NCBI GenBank assembly: GCA_964443145.1
Contig: CAYUBS010000013.1
Location: forward strand, 1 to 39,994
Length of the DNA stretch: 39,994 nt
Reading direction: 5' to 3'
Source of the DNA: JAHEFT01 sp964443145
Lineage (GTDB): Bacteria; Pseudomonadota; Gammaproteobacteria; Xanthomonadales; SZUA-36
This document shows positions 17,291-25,275 of this stretch, in pieces (within the stretch, counting starts at the first letter, position 1; each line of letters begins with the position of its first letter). The position numbers and the translations under genes are program-made. The notes under the pieces are model-generated. The model was not told the origin of the DNA, did not search any database, and saw only the letters and a list, made by a program, of their open reading frames with translations.

Positions 17291-17721
17291 TATTTGTTCT
17301 CCTCGATGTTTCCTGTCAGGGGGTTGCGCCTCGGGTTCTCCAACACAATTTTCGGTTTTGGCAGATCAAAAGGCATGTCATCGAACAGCAGTGGCTTGCC
17401 GCGCACCGAGTAGCCCTCTCTCAGGCGCACCCTGGACCGGTTGCCGAACAGTTCTGTCAACTCCTCCAGCGGCACTTCAATCTCACCGAAACGTATTCGG
17501 TCCTGTGACCCCAGGATGATCTTCCTGACCTGGATCCAGCGGCCGTTGCGGTGTAGGAAAGTACCATTGCTGGAATGGGCATCCTGCACGGCGAGATAGC
17601 CCTCTTCACTTACTTCGATGCTGGCATGTCTGCGGGAAACGGTATGGTGCGATAGCACCAGGTCGCAGTCATTGGCCCGGCCGATGGTTTTCCCATTGGA
17701 TTTCATGTCGCTATGATACAT
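17290..17721 (-). CDS. Small FHA-domain protein
   Basis: 143 residues, no membrane helix or signal. The FHA domain fills residues ~8-95: KTIGRANDCDLVLS (GR), HTVSRRHASIEV (SxxH), DAHSSNGTFLHRNG (NG) and GSQDRIRFGEIEVPL. All phospho-Thr binding positions are kept. The C-terminal ~50 residues are basic and Pro-rich (FDLPKPKIVLENPRRNP). It most likely reads phospho-Thr made by the kinase at 12639-15083 and passes it to the channel protein, whose GTG start overlaps its stop by one base. It is divergent from the half-FHA gene, with only 31 bases between starts. Confidence 0.88.
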   Translation of the reverse strand: MYHSDMKSNGKTIGRANDCDLVLSHHTVSRRHASIEVSEEGYLAVQDAHSSNGTFLHRNGRWIQVRKIILGSQDRIRFGEIEVPLEELTELFGNRSRVRLREGYSVRGKPLLFDDMPFDLPKPKIVLENPRRNPLTGNIEENK

Positions 17722-17752
17722 TGTAATTTCATTTCCAACAGGTGGCTTATCG

Positions 17753-18151
17753 ATGATCTTCAGGAAAAAAACCCCGTCGGCGGTACCCAGCGCCAGTCAG
17801 CCCGTTTTGCGTGGCAGGGACAGCGTCGAGTCCGGCAGCAACCCGTTGGCGCGCAGGTTTCACCCGGATGATGAACCTGACACCATCGACCTTCAGCAGC
17901 CGGCAGAGTTCACCACAGAACCGGATACTGGCAATATGGATCCGGCCGAAACGGTGACTCCGGACCATCTCGGGGTCATTACGCTGGCCCCTGCAACCGG
18001 CAAATTCTATGTTCAGCCCGGCCAGGACGGTCTGGAGGCTTATCTCGGGGACGATTTGGTGCTGGCACCGACAGAACTCAGGCGTGGCGATCATGTGCGC
18101 ATCGGCGATATCGAGTTACGGCTATTCCGCAAGGGCGAGAAAGGCGCCTGA
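17753..18151 (+). CDS. Small protein with the C-terminal half of an FHA-like fold
   Basis: 132 residues on the strand opposite to its neighbours. ATG 17753 has AGGTGG seven bases upstream. The first ~70 residues are polar and acidic without clear structure; the rest (GVITLAPATGKFYVQPGQDG, then RRGDHVRIGDIELRLF) looks like the last strands of an FHA domain. The N-terminal strands with GR and SxxH, needed to bind phospho-Thr, are absent. It may be a decoy or scaffold. Its 3' end overlaps the vWA gene by 30 bases tail to tail. The good ribosome site and FHA-like ending argue that it is real, but it could be an antisense coincidence. Confidence 0.6.
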   Translation: MIFRKKTPSAVPSASQPVLRGRDSVESGSNPLARRFHPDDEPDTIDLQQPAEFTTEPDTGNMDPAETVTPDHLGVITLAPATGKFYVQPGQDGLEAYLGDDLVLAPTELRRGDHVRIGDIELRLFRKGEKGA

Positions 18152-19060
18152 GTTCGCCCGGGCCAGTGATTCCATGAATTCAATGGTGCCCCGGTATTTG
18201 AAATAGTCCCCAACGGTCACCGCGTGAACTTCCTTTCCGCGAGTGTTTGCAACCGTTATAGCGCGAACCAGCCGCCCGGGTGACAGGCCATTATTGAAAG
18301 CAGGGTTAGGCAGGCCGTCACTGATCAGGATGATGGCATCTGCGGGGTACGCGAAGGCGACGTCGAACGCACTGACCAGCGAAGAGGAACCTTCGAATTT
18401 TCGTCCGAGAGTGCGCAGAAAACCGGTGGCATCAGAGCGAGTCTGGTCTGACATCTGGGCCAGGCTGCCATCTGCCGGCCAGCGGTAGTACTTCGGGCCG
18501 GTATCCTGTTGCTGGAATCCCAGGATGGCGAACTCGTACCCTGTCTGGAGTGATTCCATGCCGCGAATTACGGTCCGCCCCACCAGCGATTCATAGCCGG
18601 CCAGGTACTGATTCATGTCGACCATGAACAGGATCCGTTTTTTATCCGTTTTTAGTCCGAGGAAACGAAATGTGACCTGGTTACTGCCTTTCTTGTCCGG
18701 GGTGACAACGGGACTGGGCGGTGGCGGTGGAGGCTGATCGTTACGCGCCTGCTGCTGCGCGTTGAGCGTCTCCAGCTCGCTGGAAACAACTTCCTCCCGG
18801 GCCTGGAGTTGCTGGTGCCGGGTTTGTGCCGCCAGCAACGCTTCCAGGACGTCCTTGCTGCCTTCTTCGGTCTCATCCAGCATGGCCTGTGTCTTGCCGG
18901 CCAGTTCCTCGAGATATTCGAGATCGCCCTGGGAACGGACCTCTTTCTGATAGTCAGGCATCAAAATGATGGTGATGATGATGAAGGCGCCCATGGCTGA
19001 GGCAAACAGGTCAACAGCCGAGAGCGAGTAGACTTCAAAATTGCGGCGCCGCGACTTCAT
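18122..19060 (-). CDS. MotB-like membrane helix plus vWA domain, degenerate metal site
   Basis: 312 residues. A short basic N-terminus (KSRRRN) precedes one helix starting at Asp17: SAVDLFASAMGAFIIITIIL. This fits the MotB/ExbD pattern, in which one Asp at the helix entry carries protons (compare MotB ADFMTAMMAFFLVMWL). A Gln/Glu-rich coiled stretch (40-105) and a Pro run (PPPPPPSP) lead to a vWA domain (~130-312). The metal motif DxSxS reads D148-M-N150-Q-Y152, so both Ser are lost; ILISDGLPN keeps the later Asp. It probably pairs with the intact paralogue just upstream (ATGA overlap) as B subunits of the channel at 16547. Confidence 0.85.
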   Translation of the reverse strand: MKSRRRNFEVYSLSAVDLFASAMGAFIIITIILMPDYQKEVRSQGDLEYLEELAGKTQAMLDETEEGSKDVLEALLAAQTRHQQLQAREEVVSSELETLNAQQQARNDQPPPPPPSPVVTPDKKGSNQVTFRFLGLKTDKKRILFMVDMNQYLAGYESLVGRTVIRGMESLQTGYEFAILGFQQQDTGPKYYRWPADGSLAQMSDQTRSDATGFLRTLGRKFEGSSSLVSAFDVAFAYPADAIILISDGLPNPAFNNGLSPGRLVRAITVANTRGKEVHAVTVGDYFKYRGTIEFMESLARANSGAFLALAE

Positions 19061-19986
19061 CGTGAAACCCCCACAAAGTCACCACCATTCTGGTTTGCCA
19101 GCGTCTGCAGGAACATGACCAGGCCGCGGTTCTGGGTGTAATCACCGATTGCCACCGTGTGGATTTCCTTATTCTCAAAGCGATTGAGTCCGGTAATGTC
19201 CTGGATGATGAAACCCGGGGCATTGTCCGGCTCGCCGTCACTCAGCAGGATGACGGAGTCGGCCGGATATTGCATGGCAGAAAGCACTGCGTAATGGGTG
19301 GGTGTGGAGCCGGCAAAGCGGCGTGCCAGTGAACGTATAAAGCCGCGGGCGGAATCCAGGTTGTCGGCGGTACCCTGCGTTAATCCACCGCCTTCCGGGA
19401 AGGTCCATAGCACGGGGGACGGGTTGCCCTGGTACCCGATGATGGCGAAATCATTGCTATCATTCAGTGGTTCGAGCACTTCCAGTACCGATTTCACCAT
19501 CAGGTCAGTATAGGACAGCATACTGCCGGACATATCCACGACAATCACGAACGACTTTGATTCGGTCGCCAGCCCGAGGATAGAAAACGCCACGCCGGCG
19601 GTAAGCGCTTCGGGTTCGGGTTCCTCGATGATCTCTTCAACGGGTTCCGGCTCCTCGACGGGTTTTTCAGCCAGTTGGGTCTTGATGTCTGCCATTTGCT
19701 TACGAATGCGGGAAATTTGCGCCTCGATTCCGCGGTTTGCCTGGTTGAGATCCTGAACTTCACTTTGTGAAACTTGTTGGTCCGCCAGCAGGTCCGCGAT
19801 TTCGCCGGAGGCCAGGCGCCGCAGTTCCTGGATCTCCTGGGTACGGGAAAACGCGTCGTCGCTTCCGGCATTCTGATAGTAAGGAAAGAGGATCATAACC
19901 AACAGGATGAACGCTCCGAGCGCTGACGCGAACAGGTCAATCGCAGAAGTGGTGAAAACGGAAGTTTCTCTGTTGGGGCGTCTCAT
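19057..19986 (-). CDS. MotB-like membrane helix plus vWA domain, intact metal site
   Basis: 309 residues from ATG 19986. I preferred this to TTG 19998 because it puts the helix Asp at residue 17, exactly as in the paralogue downstream, and an AGAGA site precedes it. Helix: SAIDLFASALGAFILLVMIL. Then a coiled stretch (45-105), an EPEPVEEIIEEPEPE linker and a vWA domain (~130-309) with a full metal site: D151-M-S153-G-S155, GSTPTHYA and ILLSDGEPD. The two vWA proteins are clearly sister copies. Based on the helix, the vWA domains should lie outside the inner membrane, in the periplasm. First gene of the leftward unit, divergent from the CHAT gene. Confidence 0.87.
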   Translation of the reverse strand: MRRPNRETSVFTTSAIDLFASALGAFILLVMILFPYYQNAGSDDAFSRTQEIQELRRLASGEIADLLADQQVSQSEVQDLNQANRGIEAQISRIRKQMADIKTQLAEKPVEEPEPVEEIIEEPEPEALTAGVAFSILGLATESKSFVIVVDMSGSMLSYTDLMVKSVLEVLEPLNDSNDFAIIGYQGNPSPVLWTFPEGGGLTQGTADNLDSARGFIRSLARRFAGSTPTHYAVLSAMQYPADSVILLSDGEPDNAPGFIIQDITGLNRFENKEIHTVAIGDYTQNRGLVMFLQTLANQNGGDFVGVSR

Positions 19987-20032
19987 GAGTCTCTGCAAGC
20001 TAACAAAAAGTGGTCACAGGGGCAATTGGCGG

Positions 20033-20061
20033 TTGACCTTGGCGGATTTGACCGCTATCTA
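20033..20061 (+). promoter_or_regulatory. Possible promoter for the CHAT gene (near-leaderless transcript)
   Basis: TTGACC (20033-20038), 17 bases, then TATCTA (20056-20061). Transcription would begin about seven bases later, at the ATG at 20068 itself, which lacks a ribosome binding site. The -10 box is weak. Confidence 0.35.
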
Positions 20062-20067
20062 TGTGTG

Positions 20068-22991
20068 ATGTTCAGAGCGTTGCTCATAATGCTGGTACTG
20101 GCAGTGCCAGCGGCCACCCAAACCGTGCAGGCAGACGAAGCCTCGCCGACCCGGCCGGCCGAGTACATGATTTATCAGTATTCGGACGTGTCCCTGCTGG
20201 TGAAAATCGATGCGCCGGAAACCGAATTCGAATCAAAAATCTATGGGCCTGAAGACGCATTGTTAACAGAATCGGGCCTGCCTGGTGGGCGGATGGGCTC
20301 GCTGTACCAGTTCATCGAGGCCGTGGGCAAACCACGCCAGCTGATGGTCAAGGTCAGTCCCGGTCGCAAGGTCGACCGCTCCAGCATCAACATGGAGCTT
20401 ATCCAGGTCTCTGACCGGGACCGCAACAGCGCGGCTCTGGCCCAGGCCTACAAGCTGTTGTCCCAAGGAACCGAGCGGGTTCACACGAACGACACAACCA
20501 CCTGGGCGATGAAAACCTATACGTTGCGCAATGCGGCGAGTGCGTTTGCCCGCCTTGGGTGGGAAGAAATGCAACTGTGGTCGGAGTTCTACGCGGCGCA
20601 CCTGGTTCTGCACAAGCTGAATGACGAGCTGATGGCCATGGAACGGGCCCGCGAAGTACAACTGGCAGCCAAACGCGCGGGGTTCAGGACGATAGAACTG
20701 GCGGCCCTGATACTGGAGAGCGATGCGGTGATGAGAGCCGGCTCGAGCGCCTCGGGAAAAATGGCAAATACGCGTTTTGAACAGGCACACAGTTTACTGG
20801 ATCGCATCATACTTCTTGCCGGTCAGCAGGGTTACAGGTCCGAGCAGGCCCGTGCTCTTTATAGTGACGGGCTGGCGTACGAGCAGCAGGGTCAGTTGGA
20901 CGATGCTGTCCGGCAATACCAGCGTGCCCTCGACGTTGCCCTCTCGGTCGATGATTCTGAGTTGACGAATGAGATCCGAAGCACGGCCGCAACTGCTTAC
21001 GAAACGCTGGGCAGCACGGCCGGTGCGATCGAGATGCTTGATGACATTGGAAGCGAACTGGACCGTGGTGCAGGGCAGGAACTGGCGGATAACCTGTATG
21101 AGAAAGGCCGGCTTCTCAACCGTGCTTTTCGTTACCCCGAGGCCGCTAAGGAACTGTCGCAGGCATTGGCGCTGCAAAAGGCCAACCCGGGTATTAAGCC
21201 CTGGGGACCAACCGGGCTTGCGTTGGCCTGGTCCACTTACTCAAGTGGTGACATGGCGCAGGCCACCGATCTGATGCTGGAGGCGATTCCCCGCACACCT
21301 CAGGGATCGAACCGCAAAGCCCTGATTCGGGCATTCGACAGTCTGGCTCAGATTTATCGTAACCAGGGTGAATACGAACAAATGGACCGGTTCAGAAAAA
21401 GGCAGGGGAGGCTGGCTGGTTCCGGCCCGGCCAGGCCGGAGTTTCTGTTCGAGTCAGCCCGGGACGCCTGGCATCAAGGTGGCAGCAGCAGTTCGAAGGT
21501 GCGCAATCTGTTGGTTCAGAGTCAGCGGGCGGCAGCGGAAAACAATGACCGCACCGGCAGTCAGCGAGCAGACCTTTACTTGTGTCTGTTGCAGGCAGAA
21601 AACGGTGGGGGCGGCTCGTGTACTTCCGCAAAAATCCGCTCGTCATATGAAGCGCTGAGAAAAAGCTCAGTTCCGAAATTGATGCTTGAAGCGGCATTCG
21701 TCCGGGCGAAAATATTGCGCCGTGAGGGCAGGGGCCGCGATGCGCTTACCGAAATCGAAGGGCTGACGGATGAACTCCTGTTCTTCCGGCAGTCTCTTCC
21801 AGGTGTAGCAGGCGCCTGGTACTGGCAGAACAAAGCCAGCATTTTCCAGGAATACATGGCTATTGTCCTGACCCGATCGGGAAATGCAGTTGCAGGAAAG
21901 GCCGATGGAGCACGGGCTTTGCTGGCGCTGGACCGAATTCGGCTGATCGAAGGGCAGGATCAGGTTGAAGGTGTTGTCGAGGGGATTACCGGTGAGCAGG
22001 ACAGCACTCTGCGAGCACTCATAGCACGGCTTGAAACCGCAGATGGAGATGATATTGGCCAACTGGCAACCCGGACCACGCAGGAACTCAGTGCCTTCCG
22101 GGCTACGTACCGTCCAGGTTTGCGGCCACTGGATGCAGAAGCTCTCGACGGGCTTCTTGCTGGTTTCGCAGCTGATGAATGTCTGCTTACCTACTATTTT
22201 GGGAAGAATACAGATTACGCTTTACTGGGGAAACGTGGTGGCGTGTCCCTTATCAAATTGTCCGGCCGGAAACTCACTGCAGAATGGCTGGAAACGCTGA
22301 GGGAACAAGCCAGCTTGAGAGGTGCGTCACTGATCCCGGATCTGGATTCGGCCGGGCGCTTGTTGCTGCAGCCTTTCAAGGAGTCACTGGCACACCGTAT
22401 TTATCTGCTTCCTGCGGGGCCACTTAACGGATTCCCGTTGGACTTGCTGCGGCTTGACGGCCAATTCCTGGCCCTCGAATACGAGGTCGTAAACCTGATG
22501 ACGCTCGCTGCTGCGGGCAGACGGCAAACACTGTTGCCCGACTCCTATCGTCAGCAGGTTTTCCTTGCAGGTGATCCTCAGACCGCCCAGCAATTGTTCA
22601 GTTATGACATTACCGTGTCCGCTGAAATGACCGCTGTGGCCGACGTTTATGTGGGACCCGGATTGCACATTGTGCAGGGTGTAGCGCTTAACAGGGATGA
22701 GTTTAGTGATGACCATTTTTCAAGTTCCGGACTGGTGCACCTGGCCGCCCCGGGTACAATCGACCTGGCAGTTCCGGAACGGTCCCGGTTGCTGATGTCA
22801 AAAGCAGACAGTCAGTCTGCCGCAGAATACCTGGCGCCGGGTGATATNNNNNNNNNNNNNNNNNNNNNNNNNNNNNNNNNNNNNNNNNNNNNNNNNNNNN
22901 NNNNNNNNNNNNNNNNNNNNNNNNNNNNNNNNNNNNNNNNNNNNNNNCAAATTTCAGGGAGTGGGCGGGATTCCAGCTATATATAAGGTAG
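20068..22991 (+). CDS. Exported TPR-CHAT protein (caspase-like fold), interrupted by an assembly gap
   Basis: Signal peptide FRALLIMLVLAVPAATQTVQA, then ~600 residues of TPR-like helices (for example YSDGLAYEQQGQLDDAVRQY), then a CHAT domain from ~695: DECLLTYYFGKN, IYLLPAGPLNGFPLDLLRL, EYEVVNLMTLAAA. The catalytic His is probably H891 in GLVHLAAPGTIDLAVPE. The Cys segment falls in the N gap (22848-22947). After the gap the ending NFREWAGFQLYIR-stop fits the usual CHAT C-terminus (WAxFxLYG) and lies in another frame, as expected from an arbitrary gap length, so I end the gene at 22991. CHAT proteins are cysteine proteases or scaffolds activated by upstream signals. The signal peptide puts this one in the periplasm, with the vWA domains. 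ATG 20068 chosen for the signal peptide. Confidence 0.82.
22848..22947. other. Assembly gap (100 N)
   Basis: Exactly 100 undefined bases inside the CHAT domain, hiding the expected catalytic Cys. Confidence 0.99.
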
Positions 22992-22996
22992 AATAT

Positions 22997-23018
22997 CCGA
23001 ACCCGGTGTCGGGTTTGG
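22997..23018 (+). other. Hairpin between the CHAT gene and the universal stress gene
   Basis: CCGAACCCG / CGGGTTTGG, a 9-bp stem with one G-U pair and a 4-base loop, six bases after the CHAT stop. No T run follows, so it may be a weak terminator, an mRNA end stabiliser or a leader hairpin. Confidence 0.4.
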
Positions 23019-23051
23019 TTATCAAAAGAAAATTCCCCGGAGGGTTTTTAA

Positions 23052-23855
23052 GTGGAAAAAAGAAAATTCCTGGTTATCGTTGATCCATCTCACGAGCAGC
23101 ATCTCGCCATGGAGCGTATGCTCGAAATTGTTCGTCAACCACGTAAATGGGACCTTGAGTTTCACGTGTTGATCGGCTTCGAAAGCCCTGATAAAACGGA
23201 CCCCGATGCGCCTGTAGATGTTTTGCGTACAAACACCTCATTTAACGACTTACTGCGCCCACTGGATGAACTGGGAGTGCATTACACCGCGGAATTTTTC
23301 TGGACCCGGGACTGGCGTGCTTCCATCACGACGGCCGCCGAGCGCTATAGCTGCGACACCATCATGCTGAGTGAGGAGTCTGCCGAGCACAAGACTGGTA
23401 TTACTGATTCCAAGTGGGATCTGGTACGCCAGGCAACCTGTGACGTCGTCATCTGTGACGTCGGTACCACTGCCCCCATCGAATGCATTCTGGCTGCGGT
23501 TAACACCCAGGCCACTGATGCATCACATGTTGCGTTGAATGAGAGAATCATTGAACGCGGTTTGTTCCTGTCTGAACATTTTGAAGCTGAGCTTCACATT
23601 GTGAATGCCTATAAAGGCAGCGAGGACTTCCCTGACAGGGCGTTGATCGGAAGGATGAGCGGATTGCCGCGAGAGCAGATTCATCGCGACATGGGCAAGC
23701 CGGAAGAAGTGATCGCCGGAATTGCTGAAAAAGTCAGTGCTGACATGGTTATCCTTGGCTGCAGTTCCCGCAAGGGACTGGCTGCGACTTTCAGTAGTCA
23801 TACCAGTGAAAAGGTGATGGAGAAAATTGAGATAGACGTTGTAGCTCTTAGCTAG
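23052..23855 (+). CDS. Tandem universal stress protein (UspE-like)
   Basis: 267 residues, two Usp domains. GTG start with GGAGGG seven bases upstream. Domain 1 begins KRKFLVIVDPSHEQHLAMER; domain 2 begins CILAAVNTQATDASHVALNE and ends in VSADMVILGCSSRKGLAATF, close to the G-x2-G-x9-G(S/T) ATP loop of Usp proteins but with substitutions. Cytoplasmic; members of the UspE type support survival in stress and stationary phase. It is flanked by a hairpin upstream and a strong terminator downstream, so it is probably its own unit and not part of the CHAT cluster. Confidence 0.9.
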   Translation: MEKRKFLVIVDPSHEQHLAMERMLEIVRQPRKWDLEFHVLIGFESPDKTDPDAPVDVLRTNTSFNDLLRPLDELGVHYTAEFFWTRDWRASITTAAERYSCDTIMLSEESAEHKTGITDSKWDLVRQATCDVVICDVGTTAPIECILAAVNTQATDASHVALNERIIERGLFLSEHFEAELHIVNAYKGSEDFPDRALIGRMSGLPREQIHRDMGKPEEVIAGIAEKVSADMVILGCSSRKGLAATFSSHTSEKVMEKIEIDVVALS

Positions 23856-23873
23856 CCAGCGTTTTCAGGACGT

Positions 23874-23904
23874 AAAAAAAAGCCCCGTTCAACGGGGCTT
23901 TTTT
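23874..23904. terminator. Bidirectional rho-independent terminator
   Basis: An A run, AGCCCCGT, a TCA loop, ACGGGGCT and a T run. Works in both directions between the convergent universal stress gene and the end of the TonB operon. Confidence 0.93.
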
Positions 23905-23925
23905 ATATCTTGCTTTAGAGCGTTA

Positions 23926-25263
23926 CTACTGCTGCCCTTCCAGTACGTCCAGCAGGTCGTCACGTTCTCTTGGCTGGTAGTCTGGCAGTGCCTGCTTCAT
24001 CATGTCACGCCGCCTGATTTCGCTGTCAACGTAAGCAATCCACTGCGTTGCCGCACGTTTTGAGCGGGAGTCAGAAGATGCGCTTTGAAACGCACGACGT
24101 GCCTGCTCCAGGCGTTTCATGTTGAAAAGCGCCATGCCCAGCATGATGTTGGCGGTGTCATCGCGTTTGAGCTCACCCAGCTTGATGCCGGTCTGAATCG
24201 ATGATGCGGCTTCGCTCCAGTTTTCCAGGTTGATATGGGCCTGACCCAGGCGCACGTAAAGCTCGCCTTCCTTGGTCATCTCAGCGGCCTCCGCAAGCGG
24301 TGGAATGGCTTTCTCGTCCTCACGGGCCTGGTACCAGGCCTGGGAGAGCAACCTGAGATTGCGCTCGTTTGATTTGACGATCTCGGCGTTCATTTCTTTC
24401 TCCAGCACCACGGCCGCCTTGTACGGCAAACCGTGTAGCAGGTAAAGATTGGCCAAATTAGTGATGTGAGAAGCCGAATTGATATAGCCCTTTTCGTACA
24501 GTACTTCCGTCAGGGTCAGTTGTTTCTTGGTATCGCCCAGTTCACTGTAAATGCCGGCCAGGGTCAGGATGTACGTGTCCTTCGGATAGTAGACGATCAA
24601 CTCTTTGACTACGTCGATCATGCTTTCGTAATCTTTCTGCTCGAAGTAGATCACGCGGAGCAGCAGCAGCCAGTTTTCTTTCGGTGTCTGTCCCTGGTTG
24701 CGGTACATATCGATAGCCGACTTGATGGGCACCAGGGCCTCATCGTAGCGGGCCAACTGGAACAGCGCCTGGCCTTCCAGCATCAACACGTCGGCACTGG
24801 GTTCAGAGATATTGGCCATCAGCTCACGCACGGTGGCCAGTGCGCCCTCATAATCTTCCAGTGTGAACTGAAGCTGCGCCTTGGTTTTTAGTGTACTGAG
24901 CATCAAGGCCTCGGGAAGTTCAGGCTGCGCCATGACCCTGTCATAAGCGCTGATCGCGTCCTGATAACGCTCCTGTAAATAATAAGAATAAGCAGTGATG
25001 TTCCAGATTTGCGCGAGCTCGTAAGGGGTCAGGCTTTTTTTCTTCCGGACTTCATCGGTCAGTCTTTGCGCAGAAGCGTAATCCTGGGCTTCCATCAATT
25101 CCTGGATTTCAGTAAGACTTTCATAAACCGCCTGGCTCATGGCCACCGTTTCTTTGGTCTTCTTAGTCTCTTTGTTTTTCTGGGCAAAAGCACTGCCGGC
25201 AGTACCTACCAGCATCGCGCCCACAACAAGAGCGACAATCAATTTTGACATACGTCTGTCCAT
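23926..25263 (-). CDS. TPR protein of the TonB operon
   Basis: 445 residues with a signal peptide (LIVALVVGAMLVGTAGSAFA) and roughly ten TPR units over residues 45-420 (for example AQRLTDEVRKKKSLTPYELA, AQAWYQAREDEKAIPPLAEA-like repeats). Periplasmic. It is the last of six co-directional genes and starts 12 bases after tonB. In known TonB2-type operons a TPR protein stands in the same place; it is thought to help energy transfer or receptor contact, but its exact role is not settled. ATG 25251 is an alternative start. Confidence 0.88.
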   Translation of the reverse strand: MDRRMSKLIVALVVGAMLVGTAGSAFAQKNKETKKTKETVAMSQAVYESLTEIQELMEAQDYASAQRLTDEVRKKKSLTPYELAQIWNITAYSYYLQERYQDAISAYDRVMAQPELPEALMLSTLKTKAQLQFTLEDYEGALATVRELMANISEPSADVLMLEGQALFQLARYDEALVPIKSAIDMYRNQGQTPKENWLLLLRVIYFEQKDYESMIDVVKELIVYYPKDTYILTLAGIYSELGDTKKQLTLTEVLYEKGYINSASHITNLANLYLLHGLPYKAAVVLEKEMNAEIVKSNERNLRLLSQAWYQAREDEKAIPPLAEAAEMTKEGELYVRLGQAHINLENWSEAASSIQTGIKLGELKRDDTANIMLGMALFNMKRLEQARRAFQSASSDSRSKRAATQWIAYVDSEIRRRDMMKQALPDYQPRERDDLLDVLEGQQ

Positions 25264-25275
25264 AGGTTTGCTTGC

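Noticed and set aside
16547..19986. Zorya defence system
   Set aside because: The A subunit is short with no long tail, the B subunits have vWA in place of the OmpA-like domain, and no ZorC, ZorD or ZorE is seen. Only the stator idea is shared.
22948..22986. CHAT gene ending at 22986 in the pre-gap frame
   Set aside because: That frame gives no CHAT-like ending; the other frame gives WAGFQLYIR, and the gap length is arbitrary.
11485..22991. Type VI secretion threonine-phosphorylation locus (PpkA/Fha/PppA)
   Set aside because: Kinase and FHA are present, but no Tss structural gene and no PP2C phosphatase is in the window, and the channel and CHAT parts do not belong to it.
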